Assembly (NCBI RefSeq): GCF_022138605.1
Contig: NZ_JACBFS010000003.1
Coordinates: forward strand, 496,001 to 560,000
Length of the DNA stretch: 64,000 nucleotides
Source: Xanthobacter sp. NM-25
Lineage (GTDB): Bacteria; Pseudomonadota; Alphaproteobacteria; Rhizobiales; Xanthobacteraceae
Reading direction: 5' to 3'
The notes beneath the pieces were generated by a model, which saw only the letters and a program-made list of their open reading frames with translations, was not told the origin of the DNA and did no database searches. A program made the position numbers and the translations under genes. Position 1 is the first letter of the stretch. The number at the start of each line of letters is the position of its first letter. This document shows, one piece after another, positions 1 through 8,662 of this stretch.

Positions 1-1
1 T

Positions 2-394
2 CCGGCCGATGTGCCGAAGATGGCGCTGCCGCCCTGCCACTGCCTGTTCCAGTTCGCGGTCGCCGAGGGCAAGCTCTCCTGCCAGCTCTATCAGCGTTCG
101 GCTGACGTGTTCCTGGGGGTGCCGTTCAATATCGCGTCCTATGCCCTGCTGACCCACATGGTGGCGCAGGTGACCGGCCTTGCGCCCGGCGATTTCATCC
201 ACACGCTGGGGGATGCCCACCTCTATCTCAACCATCTGGACCAGGCGCGCGAGCAGCTGGCGCGCAGCCCGCGACCGCTGCCGCGGCTGCTGCTCAACCC
301 CGCCGTGACCGACCTGTTCGGCTTTCAATATGCGGATGTCGCCTTCGAGGGATACGATCCGCACCCCCACATCAAGGCGCCCGTCGCGGTGTGA
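2..394 (+). CDS. thyA: Thymidylate synthase, C-terminal part (cut by window edge)
   Basis: Makes dTMP from dUMP with methylenetetrahydrofolate as carbon donor and reductant. Only the last ~130 codons are present; the frame is open to the left edge. The catalytic cysteine is visible in the PPCH context just after the window edge, followed by the QLYQRSADVFLG segment and the NIASYALL helix that are near-invariant in ThyA, and the protein ends with the canonical KAPVAV tail. The match to E. coli ThyA is continuous over the visible part. No dihydrofolate reductase gene (folA), a frequent partner of thyA, follows within the window; the next gene is a DUF533 protein after about 80 bases. Confidence 0.96.
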   Translation, partial: PADVPKMALPPCHCLFQFAVAEGKLSCQLYQRSADVFLGVPFNIASYALLTHMVAQVTGLAPGDFIHTLGDAHLYLNHLDQAREQLARSPRPLPRLLLNPAVTDLFGFQYADVAFEGYDPHPHIKAPVAV

Positions 395-475
395 GGCGGG
401 TGCATCCGGCGATCGCATTGCGTCGCGCGATGCTCGGGTTAAGAGTAGGCGGCCGTTTTGATGGAGGACAAACCG

Positions 476-1552
476 ATGGCAGACGCTGGCAGCCTCTTGG
501 GTGAATTGCTGGGCGCCGCCCTGCGCAATGGCAGCGTGCGCGGTGGGAGCGCCTCTGGCGGCGCCGACGGCCTGGGGGATATTTTGCAGGACGTCCTCGG
601 CGGTGCTGGCCGTGGCGGCAGCGCGCCCGCCCCGTCCGGCGGCCTCGATTCCATTCTCGGCGAGGTGTTGGGGCAGGTGCTCGGCGGCACCTCGCCTTCG
701 CGCGGAGGCAACACCGGCGGCGCGGCCTCCGGTGGCACGCCGGCGGGTTTGCCGGGGGGGCTCGGCGATCTTCTTGGCGGCATCCTCGGGGGCGGCCGCG
801 GCTCCAGTGCCCCCTCTGGCGGATCGGCGGGCGGGCTCCCCGGTGGCCTGAACGACGTGCTCGGCCAGATCCTCGGTGGCGGCGCGGCGTCGGGTGGCAG
901 CCGCAGTGGCGGCGGGGGACTGGGTGATTTCGCGCAGGATGCTTTGGGCGGCGCGGGATCTGTGCCCGCTTCGGTGCCGTCCTCCCAGCCGTCCTCGCCC
1001 TCCATTCCGCAGCCAGCGCCCACGCCGACGCCGGACGGCCGCGCGCCCAGCGGTGGTTCGGACCTGCTCAAGTATGGTGGCCTGGCGGTGATCGGAATGC
1101 TGGCCTTCAACGCCTTCCGCAAATGGCAGGCGGGGCAGGGGGGCCGCGCGAATTTCGTGGATGAGAGCTCCAGCGCCTTCTCACCGGTGGCCGCCCCCGG
1201 CGGGCCGGAGGCCTTCTCGCAGGCGCTGCTGCTGGCCATGGCGGCGGCGGCCCAGGCCGATGGTCAGCTCGATCAGGACGAACTGAACCGCATCACCGGC
1301 GGCATCGCCCGCATGGGGGCCGGCAGCCCCGATCAGCAGGCGCTCATCCACTATCTGACGACGCCGGTGGATCCGCAGCGGGTTGTGGATGCCGCCATCA
1401 CCCCGGAGGCCGCCTTGCAGCTCTATGCGGCATCGGCCATGGCCATCCGGCCCGACAGTGCGGTGGAACGGGCCTATCTGACCCAGCTCGCCGGCGCCCT
1501 CGGCATCGATCCTAGCCTGAAGGCGCAGGTGGATGCGGACCTGAACGCCTGA
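476..1552 (+). CDS. DUF533 / TerB-like inner-membrane protein with Gly-rich repeats
   Basis: About 358 residues. The start at 476 is chosen because a GGAGG lies eight bases upstream; ATG 461 and TTG 458 are in frame but lack a ribosome site. The N-terminal half is Gly/Ser-rich with about six copies of a short leucine motif of the type LGDLLGGILGG. A hydrophobic segment (KYGGLAVIGMLAFNAF) near residue 200 looks like one membrane helix. The C-terminal ~130 residues are an alpha-helical acidic domain resembling the DUF533 (YebE) / TerB fold, with a DGQLDQDELNRI segment that could bind a divalent metal. Family assignment is by pattern recognition; the function of DUF533 proteins is not established and no partner gene is obvious. 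Confidence 0.75.
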   Translation: MADAGSLLGELLGAALRNGSVRGGSASGGADGLGDILQDVLGGAGRGGSAPAPSGGLDSILGEVLGQVLGGTSPSRGGNTGGAASGGTPAGLPGGLGDLLGGILGGGRGSSAPSGGSAGGLPGGLNDVLGQILGGGAASGGSRSGGGGLGDFAQDALGGAGSVPASVPSSQPSSPSIPQPAPTPTPDGRAPSGGSDLLKYGGLAVIGMLAFNAFRKWQAGQGGRANFVDESSSAFSPVAAPGGPEAFSQALLLAMAAAAQADGQLDQDELNRITGGIARMGAGSPDQQALIHYLTTPVDPQRVVDAAITPEAALQLYAASAMAIRPDSAVERAYLTQLAGALGIDPSLKAQVDADLNA

Positions 1553-1624
1553 AGCGCTCACGCACTCGTGCGCGGGCCGGCGTAACGCTGGCCGCCATCC
1601 CCTCGTAAACATCATCAAGCGCGC

Positions 1625-1644
1625 CCGATGGCGCGCGCCATCGG
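1625..1644. repeat. 20-base perfect palindrome upstream of msrQ
   Basis: The sequence from 1625 to 1644 reads identically on both strands (centre GGCGCGCGCC). It lies in the 113-base gap between the DUF533 gene and msrQ, about 20 bases before the msrQ start. It may fold as a hairpin in the msrQ leader or serve as a dimeric protein site. There is no T-run after it, so it is not a standard intrinsic terminator. Confidence 0.6.
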
Positions 1645-1665
1645 TGATGTTGCGAGGCGAAGGGC

Positions 1666-2547
1666 ATGCGAGTGTCTTCTCTGCGGGTGTCTTCTCTGCG
1701 GCTGTTTCATGAGCGGTCCGGCGCGTTCAGCGCGGAGAAGACCGGGGCGCTGCTGTTGGCGGTGACCCCGGCGGTGTGGCTGGCCGCGGTGGCCCTCGGC
1801 GGCGATCTCGGCGCGCGGCCCTGGACTGAGGCGATCCATTTCACGGGCCTGTGGGCCTTGCGCTTTCTGGTTCTGAGCCTGGCCGTGACGCCGCTGCGGC
1901 TGGTGCTGCAATGGCCCAAGCTGTTCTTCGCCCGGCGCACCCTCGGGCTGGCGGCGCTGGCCTATGCGGTGGCGCATCTGGCGTTGTTCATCGTGGATCA
2001 GGGGGCGCTGCGGGCGGCGCAGGAGATCGTGCTGCGGACCTATCTCGCCATCGGCATGCTGGCGGTGGCGCTGCTGCTGGTGCTGGGCGCCACCTCCTAT
2101 GACGGCGCCATCCGGCGGCTTGGTGCGCGGCGCTGGGCGCGGCTGCACCAGGCCGTGTATCTCATTGCCGTGCTCGCCACCCTGCACTTCTTCATTCAAT
2201 CCAAGCTCGATGTCACCGAACCCGTGCTGATGACCGGGGCCCTGGTGCTGCTGTTTCTCTACCGGATTGCTGCGCGCCTCGCCGGCCGCGTGACCCCGCT
2301 GCGTCTCGCCGGGCTGGCTGTGGTGGGCGCCGGACTCACCGGGGGGCTGGAAGTGGTTTGGTATGGGGTGGCCACGCGGGTCGACCCCTGGCTGGTGGCG
2401 GCCGCCAATTTGTCCCTCGATCTGGGGCCTCGGCCGGTGTGGTGGGTGCTGGCGGGTGGCCTCGCCCTGGCGGCGTTGGCGGCGGTGCGCGGCACACCAG
2501 CCCGGTCCGGCCGGCGGCCGGCCGGCGGGCTTCAGGCCGGGCGCTGA
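1666..2547 (+). CDS. msrQ: Heme-binding membrane subunit of methionine sulfoxide reductase
   Basis: About 293 residues of the MsrQ/YedZ ferric-reductase-like family. MsrQ is an inner-membrane b-type cytochrome that feeds electrons to periplasmic MsrP, which repairs oxidised methionines. About six hydrophobic helices are visible, with histidines in the helix contexts AYAVAHLALF and HQAVYLIAVLATLHFF that are typical heme ligands. The start at 1666 has a GAAGG just upstream. No msrP gene is present in this window, so the partner is encoded elsewhere or absent. The N-terminus contains an in-frame duplication of 15 bases. The 3' end overlaps miaA (opposite strand) by 16 bases. Confidence 0.8.
   Translation: MRVSSLRVSSLRLFHERSGAFSAEKTGALLLAVTPAVWLAAVALGGDLGARPWTEAIHFTGLWALRFLVLSLAVTPLRLVLQWPKLFFARRTLGLAALAYAVAHLALFIVDQGALRAAQEIVLRTYLAIGMLAVALLLVLGATSYDGAIRRLGARRWARLHQAVYLIAVLATLHFFIQSKLDVTEPVLMTGALVLLFLYRIAARLAGRVTPLRLAGLAVVGAGLTGGLEVVWYGVATRVDPWLVAAANLSLDLGPRPVWWVLAGGLALAALAAVRGTPARSGRRPAGGLQAGR
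1672..1701 (+). repeat. Perfect 15-base tandem duplication inside msrQ
   Basis: The unit GTGTCTTCTCTGCGG occurs at 1672-1686 and again at 1687-1701. It repeats the residues VSSLR in the cytoplasmic N-terminus of MsrQ and keeps the reading frame. It looks like recent slippage and could vary in copy number between strains. Confidence 0.9.
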
Positions 2548-3482
2548 CGGGCCAGGTCCCGGATCAGCACCTCCAGCGCCGCTTCGGGCCGTGCGCGCGG
2601 CCAGTCCGCCATCTGGTGGCGGAAGAAGGTGCGCTGGCGCTTGGCATAGCGGCGGGTGTCGTTCTGGCCCTCGGCAACGGCCTCGTCCCGGTTGATCTCG
2701 CCGCGCAGATGGCGGGTGAGGGCGGGCGCGCCGTGGGCCTTCAGAATGGTGCGGTCGGCGGGCAGGCCGCGCGCCGCCAGCGCCGCCACCTCTTGGAGGG
2801 CCCCCGCCTCCATCATGGTGAGGAAGCGCGCGTCGATCCGCCCCCGCAACACCTCTGGCTCCACGTCCAGCACCAGCCGCACCAGCGTATCCCGGCGCAG
2901 GGGCGCAGCCGGTGTGTCGTGCTGCCAGGCGGACAGGGGGCGCCCGGTGGCAGCTTCCACCTCCAGCGCCCGCAGGATCCGCTGGCGATCATTGGTGCCG
3001 ATGCGCACCGCCGCTGTCGGATCGACCATCGCCAGACGCGCATGCAGGTCCTTGTTGCTGGCCGGTGCGGCCGCCTCCCGCACCTGCGCCCGGATGTCCT
3101 CTGGAATCGGCGGAACTTGCACGAGCCCTTGGGTGAGCGCGCGGAAATAGAGCCCGGTGCCGCCCACGACAATGGGCAGGCGCCCCTGCGCATGGACCGC
3201 TTCAATGGCTGCGGTGGCATCGTGCAGCCAATGCCCCACCGAGTAATCGGCGGCGCCGTCCACATGGCCATAAAGCAGATGGGGCGCGCGCAGGAGGTCC
3301 GCGTCGCTCGGTCGCGCCGTCAGCACCGCAAGATCGCCATAGACTTGCATGGAATCTGCATTAAGGACCATACCACCCGTGCGCTCGGCGAGCGCGAGGG
3401 CGAGTGCCGACTTGCCGCTGGCGGTGGGTCCGGCAATCAGAACCACCGCCGCCTTTCCTTGTTCTCTGTCCGGTTTGTCCAT
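2532..3482 (-). CDS. miaA: tRNA dimethylallyltransferase
   Basis: Adds a dimethylallyl group from DMAPP to N6 of A37 in tRNAs that read codons starting with U. About 316 residues, normal for the family. The P-loop GPTASGKS is at residues ~18-25, followed by the NADSMQVY motif and the GGTGLYFRAL motif that contact nucleotide and substrate. The start codon (3482-3480) overlaps the serB start codon by two bases, so each gene carries its leader inside the other. The 3' end converges with msrQ and overlaps it by 16 bases. Confidence 0.96.
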   Translation of the reverse strand: MDKPDREQGKAAVVLIAGPTASGKSALALALAERTGGMVLNADSMQVYGDLAVLTARPSDADLLRAPHLLYGHVDGAADYSVGHWLHDATAAIEAVHAQGRLPIVVGGTGLYFRALTQGLVQVPPIPEDIRAQVREAAAPASNKDLHARLAMVDPTAAVRIGTNDRQRILRALEVEAATGRPLSAWQHDTPAAPLRRDTLVRLVLDVEPEVLRGRIDARFLTMMEAGALQEVAALAARGLPADRTILKAHGAPALTRHLRGEINRDEAVAEGQNDTRRYAKRQRTFFRHQMADWPRARPEAALEVLIRDLARQRPA

Positions 3483-4380
3483 GGCCTACGTTGCAACGCT
3501 GATCTCGAATCCATCTGCCCCGGCTTTGACGCGCGAGGCAATCCATGAAGCCCGTGCCGTTCTGCCCCATGCCCAGGAGCCCGTGGTTCTCGAGCACGAT
3601 GTGGCTGTCGACATTCACTTCGCGCCGACGCTGGGCGCCAACGCACACGCCATCGCCGATGCCGTGCGTGCGGCTCTGAAGGGTGCACCCATCGACGTGG
3701 TGGTGCAGCTCGAAGCCGGCCGGCGCAAGCGTCTGCTGGTGGCGGACATGGATTCCACCATGATCCTGCAGGAGTGCATCGACGAACTGGCGGACATGGC
3801 CGGCCTGAAGCTGCATGTCGCCGCCATCACCGAGCGGGCCATGCGGGGCGAAATCGAATTCGAATCCGCTCTGCGCGAGCGCGTGGCGTTGCTGCGTGGC
3901 CTCTCGGCGAATGTGGTGGGAGAGGTTTTGCGCGATCGTATCCGCCTCACCCCGGGTGGGGTCGAGCTGGTGTCGACCATGCGCGCCAATGGCGCGTATG
4001 CCGCGCTGGTTTCCGGCGGCTTCACCCTGTTCACCTCGACCATCGCCGAGCAGATCGGCTTCGACGAACACCGCGCCAACACCTTGCTGGTGGAGGGCGG
4101 CGAGCTGGTGGGCGCCGTGGCGGAACCGATCCTGGGCCGCGACGCCAAGGTCGCCGCCCTGGTGGAACTGCGCGACCGGCTGCATCTGGCGCCGTCCGAG
4201 ACCCTGGCCGTGGGTGACGGGGCCAATGACCTCGCGATGCTGGCGGAAGCCGGCCTCGGTGTCGCCTTCCACGCCAAGCCGCAGGTGGCCGCTGCCGCGC
4301 ACGCCCGTATTGACCACGGCGACCTCACCGCGCTGCTCTATATGCAGGGCTATACGCGCGAAGAGATCCGCAGCGCCTGA
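3481..4380 (+). CDS. serB: Phosphoserine phosphatase
   Basis: Last step of L-serine synthesis: hydrolyses phosphoserine. About 299 residues. The N-terminal ~80 residues form an ACT-like region; the HAD catalytic motif DMDST is at ~89-93, with motif II (SGGFTLF) near 180 and the GDGANDLAML motif near 245. The start at 3481 gives the usual alphaproteobacterial beginning (M-x-x-VATLI). The longer upstream reading frame would run inside miaA and is not used. Start codons of serB and miaA overlap within CCATGG. Confidence 0.96.
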   Translation: MAYVATLISNPSAPALTREAIHEARAVLPHAQEPVVLEHDVAVDIHFAPTLGANAHAIADAVRAALKGAPIDVVVQLEAGRRKRLLVADMDSTMILQECIDELADMAGLKLHVAAITERAMRGEIEFESALRERVALLRGLSANVVGEVLRDRIRLTPGGVELVSTMRANGAYAALVSGGFTLFTSTIAEQIGFDEHRANTLLVEGGELVGAVAEPILGRDAKVAALVELRDRLHLAPSETLAVGDGANDLAMLAEAGLGVAFHAKPQVAAAAHARIDHGDLTALLYMQGYTREEIRSA

Positions 4381-4390
4381 GCGGTCTCCG

Positions 4391-4417
4391 ACCGTCCCTC
4401 TAATCGAGAGGGACGGT
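4391..4417. terminator. 11-bp hairpin between serB and degP
   Basis: ACCGTCCCTCT and AGAGGGACGGT form a perfect 11-bp stem with a 5-base loop. It lies just after serB and includes the degP stop codon (4402-4400), so it could end transcripts from both sides. No T-run follows on either strand, so termination efficiency is uncertain; it may mainly protect 3' ends. Confidence 0.55.
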
Positions 4418-5893
4418 GACGAACTGCTGCTCGCCCTGGCCATCGGACACCAGGAACAGGGCAGACTTCTTCTTCTGCTTGCGCAGGGCGTCGATCTGCT
4501 TCTGCACATCGGCCGGGCTCGATACGGCCTCCTGGCCCACCTGGACGATGACCAGACCGGCCTTCAGGCCCTTGTCGGCGGCATCGGTGCCGCTCTCCAC
4601 GCTGGTGATGACGGCGCCGGTGATGCTGCTCTTGATGTTGTAGCGACGGCGCAGGTCCTCGGTGATGGGCGAGAGCTCCAGGCCCAGCGTCTTGCGCGGG
4701 GCGGCCTTGGGGTCGTCCGCCCCCTGGCCGGGCTCTGCCTTGTCCTCATCAGGCATACGCGCCACTTTGAGGCGCAAGGTGTCCTCCTTGCCCTGGCGCA
4801 CCACCACCACATCCACCTCGCGGTCAGCCATGGTGTCGGCCACCGTGCGTGTGAGATCGCGCACGGTCTTCACGTCGCGACCGTCGAATTTCACGATCAC
4901 GTCGCCGGGCTTCAGGCCGGCCTTCTGCGCCGGGCTGCCGTCGTTGACCACCCCCACCAGGGCGCCGCGCGGCTTGCCCATGCCGAGGCTCTCGGCGAGG
5001 TCGTCGGTCACGGTCTGGATCCGCACGCCGATCCAGCCGCGCCGGACTTCCTTGAACTGCTGCAACTGCGCCACCACAGGCTGCACGGTGGAGGCGGGAA
5101 CGGCGAAGCCAATGCCGATGGAGCCACCGGAGGGGGAAATGATGGCGGTGTTCACCCCCACCACGTCGCCGGCCATGTTGAACAGCGGCCCGCCGGAATT
5201 GCCGCGGTTGATGGCGGCATCGGTCTGAATGAAATTGTCATAGGGGCCGGAATTGATGTCCCGATTGCGGGCTGAGACGACACCCACGGTCAACGTGCCG
5301 CCGAGGCCGAACGGGTTGCCGATGGCCATCACCCAATCGCCCACCCGCAGCTTTTCGGAATCACCGAACTTCACCGCGGTCAGCGGCTTCTCGGGCGTCA
5401 CCTTCAGCAGGGCGATGTCGGTCTTTGTGTCGCGACCGATCAGCTCGGCCTTGAGCTTCGTGCCATCGTTGAAATTGGCGTAGATCTCGTCGGCATCGGC
5501 GATGACGTGATTGTTGGTCACGATGAAGCCGGACGGGTCGATGACGAAGCCCGACCCCAGCGACGACACCCGGCGGGAGCGGTTCTGCCCCTCCTCATCC
5601 TGACGGTGCTTGAAGAACTCGTCGAAGAAGTCCTCGAATGGCGAGCCCGGCGGCAGCTGCGGCGTGGGCACGCTGCGGGCGGCGGCAACGGTCTGCGAGG
5701 TGGAGATGTTCACCACGGCATCCATCACCTTCTCGGCCACGTCGGCCACAGTGTCCGGCCCCTTGCCCGAGGCGGCCGCCAGTGGGCCGGCGACGAAGGG
5801 AGAGCCGATGATGGCCAGCGCCAGCGCCAGAGCGGCAAGCCGCCGGTAAAGCACGCGGGAACGACCGGGAACGGGGCGAGCGGATGGGGACAT
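4400..5893 (-). CDS. degP: Periplasmic Do-type serine protease (DegP/HtrA family)
   Basis: About 497 residues with the start at 5893, preceded by a GAGGAGA ribosome site; an in-frame upstream start would add 28 residues without a site. A signal peptide with hydrophobic core (ALALALAIIG) precedes cleavage near residue 42. The trypsin-like domain shows the triad His129 (NNHV), Asp159 (KTDIAL) and Ser233 (GNSGGP). Two PDZ domains follow (about 280-375 and 400-490). Such proteases degrade or refold damaged envelope proteins. It is downstream of hflK-hflC-DUF2065 on the same strand, the usual alphaproteobacterial arrangement. A second DegP-like gene is at 36.0 kb. Confidence 0.95.
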   Translation of the reverse strand: MSPSARPVPGRSRVLYRRLAALALALAIIGSPFVAGPLAAASGKGPDTVADVAEKVMDAVVNISTSQTVAAARSVPTPQLPPGSPFEDFFDEFFKHRQDEEGQNRSRRVSSLGSGFVIDPSGFIVTNNHVIADADEIYANFNDGTKLKAELIGRDTKTDIALLKVTPEKPLTAVKFGDSEKLRVGDWVMAIGNPFGLGGTLTVGVVSARNRDINSGPYDNFIQTDAAINRGNSGGPLFNMAGDVVGVNTAIISPSGGSIGIGFAVPASTVQPVVAQLQQFKEVRRGWIGVRIQTVTDDLAESLGMGKPRGALVGVVNDGSPAQKAGLKPGDVIVKFDGRDVKTVRDLTRTVADTMADREVDVVVVRQGKEDTLRLKVARMPDEDKAEPGQGADDPKAAPRKTLGLELSPITEDLRRRYNIKSSITGAVITSVESGTDAADKGLKAGLVIVQVGQEAVSSPADVQKQIDALRKQKKKSALFLVSDGQGEQQFVTVPLD

Positions 5894-6178
5894 CGGTCTC
5901 CTCGACGAAACAGCGATGGCGGAAGGCTGCGCCGCCGGAGCGAAGGGCGCAAGGGGTAAAGCGCCGGGCGCGTTCACATCCCCCGGACCGGGTGAACTGC
6001 TGTCGTCGCAGCGCGTGCGGGCGGGCGCCGTTCGGTGCGGGGCCGTGGACCCGCGCGGCGCGTGAAGCCGGCGGCGGAAGGATGGATGGCCGGCGCGGGG
6101 CGCTGTGCTGCCAAGGGGGCCGCGTTTGCGCCCCTGCGGAACGGTGCGGGGGAGAAGAGGGGAGGAGGCTGGGGCCCG

Positions 6179-6373
6179 TCAGTGCAGCAGCACGCGCACC
6201 ACGAACACCAGCACCACGCCCAGCGCACCGACGGCAAGGCCGGCGACGCGCATGGGGGTTTCCGGCGCGTGGAGCACCGCTTCGACAGCACGGCGCCACG
6301 CATTGGGGAAGGCGGCAAGGCTGAGACCTTCGAGGGCCAGCATCAGCCCGAGGGCGGCGAGAAAATCAGTCAT
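6179..6373 (-). CDS. DUF2065 small membrane protein
   Basis: A 64-residue protein with two hydrophobic helices (LAALGLMLALEGLSLAAF and VAGLAVGALGVVLVFVVRVLL), matching the small DUF2065 family commonly found downstream of hflC. It starts 18 bases after the hflC stop, so it is probably co-transcribed with hflKC. Function unknown; a role with the HflKC/FtsH complex is inferred only from conserved neighbourhood. Confidence 0.8.
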   Translation of the reverse strand: MTDFLAALGLMLALEGLSLAAFPNAWRRAVEAVLHAPETPMRVAGLAVGALGVVLVFVVRVLLH

Positions 6374-6391
6374 GCCGCCCCCGTCCGGGCC

Positions 6392-7291
6392 TCAGTTGGC
6401 CTTGGCCGGCGCCGCTGGGGTGCCGCCGAAGGGGTCGCGGAAGTAGCGGAAGAAGCTCGAGTCCGGGCTCACCACCAGCCGTGTGTCGCCGCTCTTCATG
6501 CTGGCCTCATAAGCCTGCATGGAGCGGTAGAAGGTGAAGAAGTCCGGATCGCGGCCGAAGGCGTCGGCGAAGATGCGGTTGCGTTCCGCATCGCCTTCAC
6601 CGCGCAGCTGGTCGCCCTTGGAGTTGGCTTCCGCCACCACGATGGCCGCCTCGCGATCGGCCCGGGCCCGCAGCCGCTGCGCGGCCTCATTGCCCTGGGC
6701 GCGAATCTCGGCAGCCTCACGCTGGCGCTCGGTCTGCATGCGCTGGAACACCGCCTGGCTGTTGGCCTCGGGCAGGTCGGCGCGACGGATCCGCACGTCC
6801 ACCACGGTGATGCCGAAGGCCGCAGCCTCGCGGTTCACCTGCTCGCCGATCTGCCGCATCAGGTTCTCGCGCTGGTCACGCACCACGGCGATGAAGGCGT
6901 TCTCGCCCAGCACCCGGCGCAGCGACGAGTTGAGCACCGTCGCCAGCCGGGAATTGGCCGCCTCCACCGTGCCCGCGGCCTGATAGAAGCGCAGCGGGTT
7001 GGTGATGCGGTAGCGGGCGAATGCATCCACCACGATACGCTTCTGGTCCGACGCGATCACTTCCTGGGAGGGGTTCTCCAGATCCAGGATGCGATTGTCG
7101 AGATAGACCACGGTGTCGATGAAGGGCGCCTTCCAGTGCAGGCCGGGGGTGGTGACCGGCTCCAGCGGCTCGCCGAAGCGCAGCACCAGCGCCTGCTGGG
7201 TCTGATAGACGATGAAGGCGGAAGAATAGACCACCACCAGGGCGATCACCGCGAGAAGGGCGAGGACGCCTCCCACAATCGGGCTTTTCAT
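6392..7291 (-). CDS. hflC: HflC, regulator of FtsH protease
   Basis: About 299 residues. An N-terminal membrane anchor (GGVLALLAVIALVVVYSSAFIVY) is followed by an SPFH/band-7 domain beginning with the QQALVLRFGEP motif, then a coiled-coil rich in Ala, Glu and Arg (AAEIRAQGNEAAQRLRARADREAA). HflK and HflC form a large periplasm-facing cage around the FtsH protease and modulate degradation of membrane proteins. The start codon overlaps the hflK stop (ATGA), indicating translational coupling. Confidence 0.95.
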   Translation of the reverse strand: MKSPIVGGVLALLAVIALVVVYSSAFIVYQTQQALVLRFGEPLEPVTTPGLHWKAPFIDTVVYLDNRILDLENPSQEVIASDQKRIVVDAFARYRITNPLRFYQAAGTVEAANSRLATVLNSSLRRVLGENAFIAVVRDQRENLMRQIGEQVNREAAAFGITVVDVRIRRADLPEANSQAVFQRMQTERQREAAEIRAQGNEAAQRLRARADREAAIVVAEANSKGDQLRGEGDAERNRIFADAFGRDPDFFTFYRSMQAYEASMKSGDTRLVVSPDSSFFRYFRDPFGGTPAAPAKAN

Positions 7292-8424
7292 CGGGCGGCT
7301 CCCTGGGGCTGAGCGGTGGGGGCAGTGGGGCGACGCAGCGCATCACCCAGCGGCAGAACCGGGATCACGCCACCGCCGTTGGCGCCACGCGCGGCGCTGG
7401 GATCCACCAGCACCTTGTCCACGCCGCCGAGCACGCGCTCCATGGTCTCCAGATACATGCGTTCGCGCGTCACGTCCTTGGCCTTCTGATATTCCTCAAA
7501 GACCTTGAGGAAGCGGGCGGCCTGGCCGCGTGCCTCCACCACGGTGCGCTCACGATAGGCCTGGGCGGCATTCTCCACCCGGGAAGCCTCACCGCGCGCC
7601 TCGGGCAGCACCCGGTTGGCGTAGGTCTGGGCTTCGTTCTGGGCACGCTCTGCGTCGGCGCGGGCGGCCTGCACGTCGCGGAAGGCATCGATGACCTGCG
7701 CCGGCGGGTCCACCTTCTGCAACTGCACCTGGGTGACGCGCACGCCGGCCCCATACTGGTCGAGGGTGTGCTGCATCAGCTCCTGCACGCCGGTCTCGAT
7801 ATTCTGCCGGGCGCCGGTGAGGATCGGCTGGATGTCGGTGCGGCCGATCACCTCGCGCATGGCGCTTTCCGCCACCGCCTTGATGGTGCCTTCGGGATTC
7901 TGCACGTTGAACAAGTACTTCTCGGCATTGGAGATGACCCAGAACACCGAGAAATCCACGTCGACGATGTTCTCGTCACCGGTGAGCATCAGGCTCTCTT
8001 CCGGTACGTCGCGCATGACGGCGGCGGAGCGCCGGAGGTCGTCACCCACCCGCATGCCGATGTCGATGCGGTTGACGCGGGTCACCTTGGGGGTGAGCAC
8101 GGTCTCGACGGGGTAGGGCCAATGGTAATTCAGGCCCGGCTGGGTGATGGCCACGAACTTGCCGAAGCGCAGCACCACGCCCTGCTCATCGGGTTCCACC
8201 CGATAGAAGCCGGACAGTAGCCAGCCGGCAATCACCAGGGCCACCAGCAGAATGACGCCCTTGAAGCCGAAGGCATCGGGCATCATCGTGCGCAGCCGGT
8301 CCTGGCTGCGGCGGATCAGGTCTTCAATGTCCGGAGGCGTGGGTCCCGAGGATTGCGGCCCAGAACCCCAAGGGCCGCGCGGCCCGCTTCCCCATGGGCC
8401 GCCACTCTGATTCTTCCACGACAT
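7288..8424 (-). CDS. hflK: HflK, regulator of FtsH protease
   Basis: About 378 residues. The N-terminus is Gly/Pro/Trp-rich (GGPWGSGPRGPWGSG), a hallmark of HflK, followed by a membrane helix near residues 54-72 and an SPFH domain starting with YRVEPDEQGVVLRFG. A long Ala/Glu/Arg coiled-coil spans about residues 240-310. Partner of HflC in the FtsH-regulating complex. First gene of the hflK-hflC-DUF2065-degP group. Confidence 0.95.
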   Translation of the reverse strand: MSWKNQSGGPWGSGPRGPWGSGPQSSGPTPPDIEDLIRRSQDRLRTMMPDAFGFKGVILLVALVIAGWLLSGFYRVEPDEQGVVLRFGKFVAITQPGLNYHWPYPVETVLTPKVTRVNRIDIGMRVGDDLRRSAAVMRDVPEESLMLTGDENIVDVDFSVFWVISNAEKYLFNVQNPEGTIKAVAESAMREVIGRTDIQPILTGARQNIETGVQELMQHTLDQYGAGVRVTQVQLQKVDPPAQVIDAFRDVQAARADAERAQNEAQTYANRVLPEARGEASRVENAAQAYRERTVVEARGQAARFLKVFEEYQKAKDVTRERMYLETMERVLGGVDKVLVDPSAARGANGGGVIPVLPLGDALRRPTAPTAQPQGAAR

Positions 8425-8662
8425 CCGTCGTCTCCCGTCGGCGGTGCCACTGAACGGCGCCCGCGTCTCATCGTGTCTCGCCCGAGCACCACACCTGGCC
8501 GAGGGTCAAACCCGCCCTGTCGGCGGAGCTGGCCGGCCGACATGAGGCGAATCCGCAGGCGGCTGCGCCGTCCCGCCAAGGGATGCGGTTATAGGAAACC
8601 GTGCGCCGCGTTTCAACGCGACGCACGGTCCATGCAGGACGCAGATAGGAACTCGTTGTGCA

